A stretch of DNA of 64,000 bases. Source: Orobanche coerulescens (lineage: Eukaryota > Streptophyta > Magnoliopsida > Lamiales > Orobanchaceae). Below the pieces are notes generated by a model, which saw nothing but the letters and a program-made list of their open reading frames with translations, made no database searches and had not been told where the DNA came from. Positions 19,918-31,294 of this stretch are shown here, in pieces. Location: assembly GCA_033398695.1 (NCBI GenBank), contig CM065803.1, positions 48,723,501 to 48,787,500 of the forward strand, given 5' to 3'. How positions within the stretch are numbered: the stretch's first letter is position 1; every line of letters begins with the position of its first letter. A program made the translations under genes and the position numbers.

Positions 19918-22900
19918 TGTAACACCCCCAAAACCATATGGGAATATTACACGCTGTAGACCCTTTCCACAAGGATCTACCAGGCTAAACATCCATAAAC
20001 AACCAAATGCTTGCCCTGCCAGGGTCAAGCAATAAAATGATACAGACCGATATGGTCACTTACACGTGAATACACAGACCGATGAGGTCACACAACCCAA
20101 TCGACAAAACTGACTTAAATAACATTACCCGCACAGAGGTCGAAATACAATACAGCGGAAGACTGAAATCAACTCTGACAACACAACAAAAATCAAAACA
20201 ACTCTCGACTCATGATTAGTATTGCAGCTCGTCATCCTCTTGTGCCAATCCTGTGATCGCTCCTCGAACTGCATGTACTGGATGCAAGCAGACATGCACC
20301 CCCGACACGGGGTTAGTAAAACTCCATTGTTTTACTAGTGCAAGTATTAAATCATACGAAATGTAACAAGCAAATAATAATCGTGAAGCCAATATAATAA
20401 TCAAGTATCAAAATATTCCCGGGAGGTTTTCACAAGGGAAGATAAGCTATGAAGCATTCGAAAATAAGATTATCATCTCGGGAATTTTTTAGATTTTCAA
20501 AACCTTTAAGACCTCAAGTCCTGATTCACAAAACCTTTCGAAAAACTTTAGGGCCTTAATCCAAATCTTGTTTCATAACTCAGAAGTTTACAATACGGGG
20601 AACATTTATTTTCATAAAACTTTTCCTTTCAAAACTTTGATTTGAAAATAATCATGCTCCTGACACCGTGATCCACTGTCACGTGTCCCGTAGGTTCAAC
20701 AACCCGCACGAACTACACCACGCACAATTAAACAAACATAATCAATTCCGACATCATGATCCACTGTCACGTGTCTCTGTAGGTTCAACAACCCACACGG
20801 ACTATTAACCAGACATAACCAATTCCGACACCGTGACCCACTGTCATGTGTCTCCGTAGGCTTAACAACCCGCACGGACTATATCAATCACAAAAATCAC
20901 ACACACCGTCCTGACACCGTAGTCCACTGCCACGTGTCACCGTAAGCCCCGTCGAGCTCACCCGGTTGGACGTACTGTGCCCGAAACTCATGGTCCACTG
21001 CCTTGCGTTATTGTAGGCCTCGTCAGACCAGCACGATTGGACCTCAGTACCTCACTAAGTTCTGACCCCGTAGTCCACTGCCACGAATCCTCGTAGGTCC
21101 CGTCGAACCAACACGAGTGAACTTAGCGGTCACATACATATACATATTCACATTCGCATTACATACAACAATGAGCACAATTAATCAATCACCTTGATCA
21201 CCACAAAATCGTACATTGCACGCACATAACACAACCTCAACACTCGCAACAACTATCATCAATCAACGACACTTAACCAACATAACACACATTCGGTACC
21301 CAATACATTGCACAACCACGTGTACAACCATCTCATATGTATATCGCAATCCTGCACAAGTGGCACAACACCTAACACGTATACCAATATATCACTATTA
21401 TCACAAAGCCTTCAAATTTCGGAAAACACAACCAACTCAAACGGAACATATTTACGAAGGCAAGCAAAATCATCATACATATCATACCTAATTACTAGTC
21501 GCAAGATACAAGTCATATAATAAGATACTTGCCTTAATAACCGCTACCAAACGCTCCGAAGAACACAGTTCGACCGGGAAGCTCGGACCCCGAAGAAGAC
21601 AACGAATGGAAGGTTTCCGACTCGATTTCTTCACAAGAATTCGACCCTAACAACATATAATCAATAAATCATCGATCATACGAGGAAGAATAATCGTAGA
21701 ACGCCCGAAAACCCCTCTATGACATTTTACCGGACACCTTCAAGGCGTCGATCAAGAACTCGACCAAAACAACGAATCGATACGATCCAACCATGGACTA
21801 ACAAGGGAAATGATACAATACATCTAAATAATCATCAATCCATCACAATACTAAGTTAAATCGGATTAAACGGACGAAATCGAACAAAATACCCAAAATC
21901 CCCAAAATTAGATTTCTAGAAAATTTGACCTGATTCGCTCGATCAAAGGATGTTATAGGATGGATGATTCATGATATGAACTCCAAGACTTCATGGATTT
22001 ATTGTCCAACAACATCTCTCCATGATTAACCAAGCTCCAGCCGTGGAAGGGAAGAAAACGAGTGAGAAATGGCTGAAGAAAAACGCCTGCTGGCTTTAAA
22101 TAGGCTGACTGCACAGTGTGCCGCGGCCCAGCCGACGTGTGCCGTGGCACATGGCCAAATATGCCGGCAGTGACTCGGCAGTGTGCCGCGGCCCTGCCGG
22201 CATGTGCCGCGGCACAAGGTACAGGCTGCTCGGCCAAAACTGGAAAATGAGTGTCTGAGCTATTTCAACCATAACTCTTTCGTCCGGACTCCGATTGACT
22301 CACTGTTTGAACCATTGGAAAGCTAACTTGATGCTCTAAAATATTGAAAAGATTCAAAAATCTTTGGAGTTTCCAATAATTTTTGGTGATTTTACAAAGT
22401 CGACTCATACTTGAAAAAGTCGTTTAATAACACCGAACTCCAGAAAACGACACCGAAACCCGAACCTGAATACGAATCGAAGATACGGTCATAAAGTACT
22501 CGCAAGGACGAATCTAAGAGCTAAGAGAACATACGATTCTGACTACCCAAAGGCTCGAAATTCGACAACGGAAGGTAATTACCCCAAACATTGGGAAATT
22601 ACGAAAATGGCCCAAAACGTCCGAAAATCACGATACGTGATCGAATAACCAAACCGAATTTCACAACACATCTAACAAAGTTAAATGGACTTACGGGAAA
22701 CTCGAAACAGTAATTTCGGACGAGATTCACAAGAATCGAACTCGAGTGCGGAAAAGTCGTTAAGAAACACGGGATTCCACAAAACAATACCGAAACGAGC
22801 TCGGGTGACAAAAAGTTCAGAATTAATCATTCTCAGAACGATGAAATGGTCCCATGCGAGTCGTCAAAACGGACCTCCGCCGAAAAAAGAGAATTACCAG

Positions 22901-22924
22901 AAATCTGAAATTGCGGATATTACA
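19918..22924 (-). repeat. Solo LTR of a Tekay-like gypsy element, nested in B1 integrase
   Basis: 3,007 bp, TGTAACACCC...GATATTACA, with a perfect GAATT duplication on each side (19913-19917, 22925-22929), and no internal region or second LTR. Orientation is minus: the stretch 22257-22400 is the reverse complement of the segment found in LTR A just upstream of its GC block ('GGACTCCGATTGACTCA' type). It contains a palindromic GC block at 22115-22225 ('GTGCCGCGGCAC'), a TATA-like 'TATTTAAA' (minus, about 22096-22103), and a degenerate 75-90-bp repeat zone at 20660-21120 built on 'CCACTGTCACGTGTC'. Solo LTRs arise by recombination between the two LTRs of an element. Confidence 0.93.
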
Positions 22925-25135
22925 GAATTGTTGTAAGCAAATTCAATCTGAGGAAGAATAAGATCCCACTGCTTCAAATTTTTACCAACAAAAATTCGAA
23001 GTAGATTTCCCAATAGACGATTGACAGCTTCAGTTTGTCCATCAGTCTGGGGATGACTAGCACTACTGAACTGAAGTTTAGTTCCCATTCTTTTCCATAA
23101 AGTTCTCCAAAAGTGGCTTAAGAACTTCACATCTCGATCAGAAGTGATAGTTTTTGGAATTCCATGAAGACGAACTATTTCTTTGAAATATAAATCATCA
23201 ACTTGAACAGCATCACTAGTCTTTTGGCAAGGAATGAAGTGGGCCATCTTTCAAAATCTATCTACCACGACCATGATTGAATCTTTCTGACGTTGACTTC
23301 GTGGAAGTCCTAAAATAAAATCCATACTAACATCTTCCCATGGCGATTCCGGTACTGGAAGTGGCATATATAATCCAGTGTTTCGGCGTTTAGATTTAGC
23401 CAAGTGGCAGATTCTGCATTTTTGAATATGCCGATTAATATCTCTTTCCATTCTTGGCCAATAAAAATTCTCCTTCATGAGGGCCACAGTTTTATCTCGG
23501 CCAAAGTGTCCCGCCAATCCTCCGTCATGGGATTCCCAGATAATGGCTTCTCGCAATAAATATTTAGGAATACACAAAGTTTTCCCTTTGAATAAAAATC
23601 CTTCATGCCTGTAGTAATCTTGGGAGGATTGCAATTCAGTAGCATCCCAGTTTTTCTGAAAGTCGGGATCATTCGGGTACAACTCCTTGATCATTTCAAA
23701 ACCAACTACTTTTGTTTGAAGGGTAGAAAGCAGAGTATGACGCCTACTGAGGGCATCCACAACAATATTTTGAACTCTAGCCTTGTGCTTGATCATAAAA
23801 GGATAAGATTATAAAAACTCACTCCAAGTAGCATGTCGACGGCTAATCTTCTGTTGAGAGTTCAAGTGTTTTAAAGCTTCATGATCAGAATAAAGAATGA
23901 ATTCTTTATTCAACAGGTAATGACTCCAATGGTGCAAGGCACGAACAATTGCATAAAACTCCTTGTCGTATGTTGAATATCGAAATTTAGCATTGTTGAG
24001 CTTTTCACTGAAGAAGGCTATAGGATGACCTTCTTGACTTAGAACAGCACCAATTCCAGTGTGGGAAGCATCACAGCTAACTTCAAATACTTGATCAAAA
24101 TTGGGAAGGGCTAATACTGGTGCTTCAGTCAAACATTTCTTCATCTTGTCAAAACATTTCTGCGCGGCTTCAGTCCATTGAAACTTGTCTCCTTTGATAC
24201 AATCTGTGAGCGGAGCGGTAACTGTGCTGAAGTTTTTGATGAATCTTCTGTAAAAGGAGGCTAATCCATGGAAACTTCTCACCTCATGGATTGATCGCGG
24301 AACTGGCTAGCTATTGATTGCTTCTATTTTTTCAGGATCTACTCGTATGCCTTTAGATGTGATGATATATCCAAGAAAAGTAACTTCATTGGTTAAGAAA
24401 GAACATTTCTTCAAATTGGCATAGAGTTTCTGTTCACGAAGAGTCTGTAACACTTGCCGAATATGCTCCAAGTGTTCTTCTTTGTCCTTGATAAAGATCA
24501 GAATGTCATCAAAATAAACGACGACAAATTTACCAATAAAGGGTCGAAGGACTTGATTCATGAGACGCATGAATGTACTCGGGGCATTGGACAACCCAAA
24601 GGCATAACTGTCCATTCATAAAGACCATCTCTGGTTTTAAATGCAGTCTTCCATTCATCTCCGGGTCGAATTCTGATCTGATGGTATCCACTTCCAAGAT
24701 TAATCTTTGAAAAGATCGTAGAACCATGTATCTGATCTAGTAAATCATCAAGTCTAGGAATTATAAATCTATACTTGATGGTAATTTTTTTGACAGCTCG
24801 ACTATCAACACACATTCTCCAGCTTCCGTCTTTCTTAGGGACTAGAATCACAGGAACCGCACACGGACTAACACTTTCATGTATTAATCCTTTTTTAATA
24901 GTCCTTCCATTTGACTTTGAATTTCAGCATGCTCCTGAGGACTCATTCTGTAGGCTGGTCTATTTGGAATCACTGCTCCTAGAATGAAATCAATGGCGTG
25001 CTGGATGTCTCGCATTGGTGACAGTCCAAATGGAATTTCTTTTGGTACCACATCAGGAAACTCCTCAAGTAGTTGTTTAATTTCTACTTGAATAGTTGTC
25101 TCCTTGTTTGAGTCGAATAATAGAATCAAGCTCAT
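22925..25135 (-). pseudogene. B1 RT-RNase H-integrase core
   Basis: Minus strand, from RT (24307-25135) to RNase H (23809-24282, 'VSCDASHTGIGAVLSQEG') and integrase (22925-23796). Integrase has the zinc part 'HIQKCRICHLAKSK', first Asp near the end of 'SIMVVVDRF', second Asp in '[10 protein letters not shown]' and Glu in 'GQTEAVNRL'. RT motif C '[10 protein letters not shown]' is intact, but motif A reads '[12 protein letters not shown]', so the catalytic Asp is Asn. Defects include a 1-bp deletion near 24607 just before '[12 protein letters not shown]', TAG replacing Trp near 24308, and further stops between RT and RNase H and near 23250. Confidence 0.88.
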
Positions 25136-25141
25136 GGTTTG

Positions 25142-26688
25142 AACTTCCTATACAGCTTCTTTCAGTTGTTCCTTCGTGACTAGGGACACCAACGGTTTGA
25201 CTTCATTCTTATTTTTATCAAGCTCACTCAGTGGTAGAGTAGCTAGCTTTATTTTTACTCCATCTTTGACAAAAGAGTAGGTATTTGTATAACCGTCATA
25301 AAGTACTCGACGATCATACTGCCATGGTCTGCCTAGGAGAAGATGACAGGCATCCATAGACACAACATCACACCAAACTTGATCCTGGTACTTCTGACCA
25401 ATCGAAAATGTCACAAGGCATTGTTTGTCAACTTTTACTGTACTTTCTTTATTGAGCCAATGCAACTTGTAGAGGTGTGGATGAATCTGGGTTGGTAGAT
25501 CCAACTTTTCTACCATGTATCTCGAAACGACATTTTTGCAACTTCCATTGTCGATAATGTCATCACAAATTTTTTTAGCAGAAGTGCAACGGGTGTGGAA
25601 AATATTGCGCCTCAACCAGGGTTCTTCATTTGTGGTCATTGTATGTAGGCTTCGTCTGATTACTAAAGATTCACCGTGGTCAGCAACAGTAACTTCATCA
25701 TCATAAATTGGATCGTCATTATATTCTCCTTCAGATTCTTCTCGAGTCTCATCTTCTTCAAATACTTCATAGGCTTCTCCTTTGATAATTGTAATAGTTC
25801 TCCGATTTGGATAGTTGGAAGCAATGTGACCAAAACCTTGGTATTTAAAGTATTTGATGGCCTTGGTTTTGTTTTCTGTAGAAATGGGTTTGGAAGGGGG
25901 TTGGTTGGAAGAACTTGGTTGGTTGGTAGGTGGTTTTCGAGTGTAAGGTGGTTGATATGCTGGGGAAAATTTTTATATGTAGATCTTTTGGGTAACTGCT
26001 TCTCTACTCGTGTAGCAAGACGAATAACATCCTCTAACGACCAATATTGTTGAAGTTCAACACGATCAACAATATCATTGTTTAATCCTCCAAGATATAT
26101 CACAATCGTTTGCTCCTCTTTTTCTTGTATATCGCACCGCATCATCAGCTTCTCAAATTCTCTTGTGTAGTCTTCGACTGATAAATTCTTCTAACAAAGA
26201 TTTTGCAGTTGGATGAATTTGTCTTGGTAGTATTGAGGAGGAAGGAACATTCTGGTTAATTCCTTTCGCATTTTTTCCCATGTTTTGATCTTGCTTTTTC
26301 CTTCTCGGTCTCGTCTTTTCTTAAGATTTTCCCACCAAATGGAAGCATGTTTCTTTAATTTTACAGCAATAATCTTCACCTTTTTCTCTTCTGGGATCCC
26401 TTTGTATTCAAACACCCTTTCGATTGTCTGAAGTCAATCGATGAAATCATCTGGTTGAAGTCTTCCCTCAAAGTCAGGAATGTCAACTTTGATGTCATCA
26501 TGTCTGACTGGTGGTCTTTGGGGACGATAATTTCTAGGTGTTGAGGAATCACTGGAATATTCTCCATCTTCGGTTTGGCGTTCGTTTAACAAGATTTGTT
26601 GGGCTTGCAACGCGTTTTGGAGTTCCTGAATTTGTCTTCGCATGTCCGCCATTTCAATGTCTCTTAGAGGTTGTCTTCGCGGAGGCAT
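25142..26688 (-). pseudogene. B1 gag-protease, zinc knuckle lost
   Basis: It starts 'MPPRRQPLRDIEMADM' at 26688, with a TGA in place of Trp at 26434-26436, then 'KKHASIWWENLKKRRD', 'RELTRMFLPPQYY'-type capsid sequence. About a 1-bp deletion near 25965 breaks the frame. The nucleocapsid knuckle, CX2C in the sister copy B2, reads Tyr at all three Cys positions (KYFKYQGFGH and SNYPNR; 25810-25860). The protease-like part (25148-25639) has 'IIDNGSCKNVV' and 'GRPWQYDRR'. Compared with B2 (57109-58632) it carries its own independent set of lesions. Confidence 0.87.
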
Positions 26689-27259
26689 GTTGCAAAATAA
26701 ATAAATCTGTAAAACTCTTTAATACGTTTTCGATGTTTTTTTTTTCCGGGTCAACTCTGACTATGACTGGTCAAATTTTGACTGATGATGTCACAGTGAG
26801 GTGGCGTGGCAGTGAGGTGGCGCTAAGGTGGCTCTCTTGACACGTGGCGTGAAGAGAGTGGTTGACGGTGTGACGTGGCACTATGATGTGGACGGTGACG
26901 TGTCGTCGTCTTCAACCTCAAATTCCGACAATTTTTTTCCGGCAGCGGTCCGGCGGCGGCTCTGCACTTTCCGGCGACTTGAATTTTTCCGGCGGGTTTT
27001 CTGGCTACGAGAAATTTTCCGGCGAATTTTCCGGTGACCTTCGTCGCGATGGATGGTGGCTCCGTTGGACGCGAAACTTGAGTTCCCCAGGTTTTTCGAC
27101 GTTCCGGACGTGATGGCGGCGTTAGTTTTGTAAAAAGATGGCCGCAAAGTGGAGTTTTTGGCAGACGACTCTCTTTCTCACCAAAAAACACTCAACTTTC
27201 CGTTGATTTTTTCACTCAAACTTAACTCTGGGATCTAAGAACTTGCTCCGGTACCAATA
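26689..27259 (-). other. B1 5' untranslated leader
   Basis: This lies between the 5' LTR and gag start, GC-rich with short 'CCGGCGA'/'TTTTCCGG' repeats and a 'GGTGGCGTGGCAGTGAGGTG' run. The matching region in B2 is 58633-59202. Open frames on both strands here are composition artefacts with no recognisable domain. Confidence 0.7.
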
Positions 27260-27591
27260 TGGTATAGAAACAAGAGAGAACTCTTCTCTAAAACACACTC
27301 AATTTATTTCTTTAACTTCAAGATGATTTTTATATAAATTGAAGGACCTATTTATAGTGTTCATAAGGCCTTCAAGTAGGAAGAAATAATGGGCAATACC
27401 ATGGTAGAAATTCAAATACCATTTGCTAACAAAATAATTAAAATATTAAGGAAGGTGCATGCATGGTTGTTCTTTCAACATTGATGGCTTTGAATGGAAT
27501 GGTGGCTTTGAATTGTTGAGTGGATGGTGTGAATGGTTTGAATTCTAAAATGGTGGCTTCTAGATGGTTGGTTGTGTTGGCTGCTGGATCA
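27260..27591 (-). repeat. B1 5' LTR
   Basis: 332 bp, the same length as 19108-19439 and about 98% identical by eye. It is followed by the second CTTCC duplication and then LINE L1 sequence. Confidence 0.95.
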
Positions 27592-27596
27592 CTTCC

Positions 27597-27855
27597 TCTA
27601 CCTTTCACAATATTACTTGTTCCCCAACTTTCTAGCCTCCTCACTGGGCATCAACAGGTCTTCTTCTCACATGGCCAAACCATCGTAATCAATTCTCTAT
27701 CATCTTGTCTTCTATAGATGTAATACTTACCTTCTCTCTAATCACCTTATTTCTGAGCCGATCCTTTTTTATATGACCACACATCAATCGTAGCATACGC
27801 ATCTCCGCCACATTCATCGTTTGAACGTGACACTGTTTTACAGCCCAAAATAATA
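27597..27855 (-). mobile_element. RTE LINE L1, 5' piece (truncated)
   Basis: Minus-strand sequence matching the RTE segment after the RT core: 'AVKQCHVQ', then 'AEMRMLRLMCGH', 'FGHVRRRPVDA' and 'KGRGR', with several stops. It ends abruptly near 27855 where CACTA-like repeats begin, as expected for a 5'-truncated LINE. Confidence 0.8.
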
Positions 27856-28118
27856 CTTTAGTCGGCGACTAGCTGGAGAACGGCCGACGGCCGGCTGATG
27901 TCGTCGGCTAAAGGCCGAAGGTTTAACCGATGGCAGTTGAGTTGTCGGCTAAAGATGTTTAGCCGACGACTTTGCTTTTCATCGTCGGCTAAAGTCATGT
28001 TAGTCGTCAGCTAAAGTTTTGTAGTTTAACCGACAACGATGAGACTTTAACCGACGACTTTGTAGTGTTTAGCCAACTACTATTAGACTTCAGCCGACGG
28101 TTTGTCATCGGCTAAAGC
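27856..28118. repeat. CACTA-like subterminal repeat block
   Basis: Roughly fifteen copies of 'GTCGGCTAAAG' / 'CTTTAGCCGAC' and close variants occur in both orientations within 260 bp. Dense short repeats in both orientations near an end are typical of En/Spm (CACTA) subterminal regions, and 'CACTACAAAGTCGTCGG' can be read on the minus strand ending near 28060. No paired terminus or transposase is seen, so this may be a fragment or a small non-autonomous element. Confidence 0.6.
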
Positions 28119-28226
28119 CTTACATATTTTTTTGTGCATAATATATCACCATATAACACTTCATCACACCATTTACAACACACTCAGAAATTACAAAATA
28201 AAAATACGAAAAACAATAATTTTCTC

Positions 28227-28599
28227 TAGACCTGGCAATTCGTTCGTGTCGTGTACTTTCGTGTCGTGTACTTTCGTGTTTCGTGTACCAAAAGTCCAAA
28301 CCCAAACACGATACGAAATGAATTCGTGTCATGTCGTATCGTGTACCGCGTAAATTCGTGTAGTTTCGTGTCGTATTTTCGTGTCAGGCACATAATATAA
28401 AATAAATATTAAAATATTATAAAAATAATAATTTTAATATTTTAATATTATTTTTATAAGTTTTAGTAGACGAAATGAAACGAATGGCAACAAAAACACG
28501 AATGTTTACACGAAATTTATGAAACATTATATTTTCAAAATTTAAAGTTCAGTACAAACAAGATTCATAAAATGTATATTTTTATAAAATTAAATATAA

Positions 28600-28635
<36 letters not shown>

Positions 28636-28818
28636 TTCGTGTACCTCGTGTCGTGTCGTGTACCCAAAGAGTCAATACAAAACCGACACTAAATCTCGGT
28701 CGTGTACTTTCGTGTTCATGTATTTTCGTGTCGTGTACTCAAAATGCAAATCCAAACACTAAATTTTCTTGTCGTTTTCGTGTCATATTTCATATCGTGT
28801 GGTAAATTGCCGGGTCTA
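28227..28818. mobile_element. hAT-like MITE with 'CGTGTCGTGTAC' arrays
   Basis: 592 bp with terminal inverted repeats 'TAGACCTGGCAATT' / 'AATTGCCGGGTCTA' and a probable imperfect 8-bp duplication (ATTTTCTC versus ATTTTTTT). Both subterminal regions are arrays of 'TTTCGTGTCGTGTAC' variants in direct orientation; the middle is AT-rich with a (TA)n run at 28605-28632. No transposase is present. Confidence 0.75.
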
Positions 28819-29057
28819 ATTTTTTTTGGTTTGATCATTCAAGAAATGTAAAATCCTAAAATTCGTAAATCTAAAAATATGTATTATTTTGAATTTTTTT
28901 TTAACTTTGTGACATTCTAAATTAAACCTTAAACCTTATATTTTACACTATAATTAAAAGTTAATTATATTAACCTAGAGTATAATCTAAATAAATAAAT
29001 ATGTTATAAGATAGTAAAAGTTCCGAAAAATTAGTTTCCACACGTTTGAATAAAAGG
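28819..29057. other. AT-rich DNA between the MITE and element E
   Basis: No coding sequence, repeats or structured signals are visible; the stretch is strongly AT-rich. Confidence 0.5.
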
Positions 29058-31294
29058 TATAACATCCAAATTATATTTATAAAATCCTTTAAAACTCGGC
29101 CTATCACAAAACTCATAACCGATCTCATTGATTTGTTATTAAACACAATTAAAAACTTGCCTTATTAGTTCATACGTTTTCCTCCTTATTTTTTTCTATA
29201 ATACGGCCCTTTTTCCCTTCCTCCATACGACTCACCAAAAGAAAACACACATCTGCTATCTTTTTCTCTCAAAGACCAAGGGTTCGAGGGTTTGTTGCTG
29301 CTTGCTTGCTGTGGTGTCATTCGTGGGTGATAGTATTGCAGATTGGGTATTGAATTCATGGTTTAGTGTTCGTGTTCTTCTTCCTCTTTGTCTTGTTGAA
29401 AGGTATCACCAATCTTTCTTTTGTTTTTCTTTTCATTCGACCCAACCTAAGTTGTTCTTGTTCTTCTTTTTCATTCGATCCACAAGGTATGACCCCCTCT
29501 TGTTTCTCAATCGAAACCATTTGAATTTATTAAACACTAAGAACCCTAAACTGTTTATATGTCTAATCTAATTATTTTGTTATAATTCGTATTATATAAA
29601 ACATGTTAGAAATCACCACATGAAATCATACAAAATAATAGAGAGATCCGCCACTTTGTAATTATTTGGGGTCGGGTATTTTAGACTGTTTTGGTGTCGT
29701 TTGTTTCCAGCCATGTTGAATATAATACAACACTAAACAAGCCATAAGAATCTGATATAAATGGTCATTAATGATGCATACAATATTGGGAACCCTAAGG
29801 GTATTATGTGGTTAGTAAGGGACTTGTTTTAGCTATGATTTTATGTGAGTGTTTCGTGATATTTTGTTTCGTTTAAACTAAGGTTGTGTTGGATGTTGTG
29901 GAAATGAATGCGTGTATATGTTAACATGTTGTTTAAATCAGATCTTGTAAAATATAAAGCTATCGTGTGCGTTGATACATTTGCACATGTTGAATAATGG
30001 CTTTAAACTGAGTTTTGAACGAGACAGTTTTGAAGGCTGATTATGTGTGCATTATAGCTCGAGTTTCATAAGGGTTTAATTCTGTATTTGTGCATGAAAA
30101 CTTAGTCTAATGTCTTAGTTAAGTTTTTCAATTGGTTTGAAGGAAATATGAGTTGTATTGGTCATGTTTTTAAATTTTACGGGATTAAGGTTGTGTAGTT
30201 TCTATCTCAAAGTATGCTGTCTAGTTTTTGGATCGAATTTAGTAGGGTGAATCTTGATGATAACAAAGGGTTTTTTTGAGTTTCTTGAGTCCAAAACTAA
30301 GTTTAAAGAGATTACTAACTGATCAAATTGGTTTGGAGTGAATTGGAGTTGATTTGGGTATGTTTCTGAATTTTATGTGATCGTATGTCAAAACTACATT
30401 TTCAGAAAATTATTTCAGTCGAATTTTGTGATTTTTCATGTCAAATCTATAAAGATTTAAGAGCTATTCTTTTACAGAAGTAATATATATGTTATCAGGG
30501 AATTCTTGTAGTTTTTGTAGATTTTTCTGAAAGGTCTAACTATGTTGATAAATGCAAAACTTTTGGGGTATACCTGCAGTACAGTTTCTGGACAGGTTTG
30601 CGAAAATGATTTTTGAAATGATACTTGTACTTACAAATAAAATCTGAAAAAAATTTGAGGAGGTGCTTAACCCTTGTGGTAATCACAAATAAAAATTGTA
30701 AAACCTCAGAACCGTATTTGTTATGTTTTAAAATTCATAAGAAAACAGAACCAGATTCATTTGTGAAATCCCTGACCTATTAATAAGTAAATTTGAGTAT
30801 TGAATCCGTTATAACTTTAATGAACGTATAAGTAATATATGATTATAATTCGTGTAGATTCAGTGAAAGAGGAGTGATCCACCTTTTCTTGTGTTCAATT
30901 TCCATTTGCTTTCATTTCTTAAGGTACAGATATTCTACCTTTCATCAAGTAAAGGTTTCTCATGATTCTTATTCTTTGACCTTAATTCGTTGTATTGCTA
31001 TGAACCTTTTGATATGAACCTAATGTTATGATTCCCTTGTATTGATCCATTTGATATAATCCCATTGCTATGATCCTTTTTTATAGTTCCTTATTTGTTA
31101 TTGTTCAATCGATTATTTCGTTACATGCTTATTTCTATCTTTGCATGTGTTTGCCTATATTGTTGCCCATTTAATGTATCTAGCCATGGGGAGTCTATGG
31201 CCATATCATTGATGCACCAATGGTATGATGCTGTTAGTGGAGGCGGGCATGTGTCCACTGCGTTCCCAAATGATTGTATTGCTAATTAGCGCAC
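29058..31294 (+). repeat. Element E 5' LTR, first segment
   Basis: AT-rich, with a TATA-like 'CTATAATACGG' near 29197 and a pyrimidine-rich leader after it. No palindromic GC block is visible, unlike the LTRs of A, C, D and the solo LTR. The LTR resumes at 41828-41913 and 42492-43078. No host gene is recognised here; small frames such as 31095-31289 have no recognisable domain. Confidence 0.65.

Larger units (their letters stand above)
19108..27591 (-). mobile_element. Ty3/gypsy element B1 (short-LTR chromovirus, CRM/Reina-like), with nested solo LTR
   Basis: 332-bp LTRs (19108-19439 and 27260-27591; TG...CA on each strand) are flanked by CTTCC (19103-19107, 27592-27596). Minus-strand order is 5' LTR, a primer site resembling 'TTGGTACCGGAGCAAG' at about 27242-27258, gag, protease, RT, RNase H, integrase, 3' LTR. 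Without the 3,007-bp solo LTR inside it, it is about 5.47 kb. The gag-protease type ('NGSCKNVVSRYMVEKL', 'DACHLLLGRPWQYDRR') and the absence of a chromodomain after 'NVADLSPYL' suggest CRM or a relative. The two LTRs differ at about 7 positions by eye (about 2%). A second copy is B2 at 44701-59534. Confidence 0.95.

Noticed and set aside
26823..27191. Basic open frames on both strands upstream of B1 gag (copy at 58733-59158)
   Set aside because: Located in the 5' leader of the B family, no conserved protein motif, multiple overlapping frames.
29302..29571. Possible small hydrophobic host protein
   Set aside because: Falls inside the inferred 5' LTR of element E just after its TATA-like box; no domain, and low-complexity Phe/Ser sequence.
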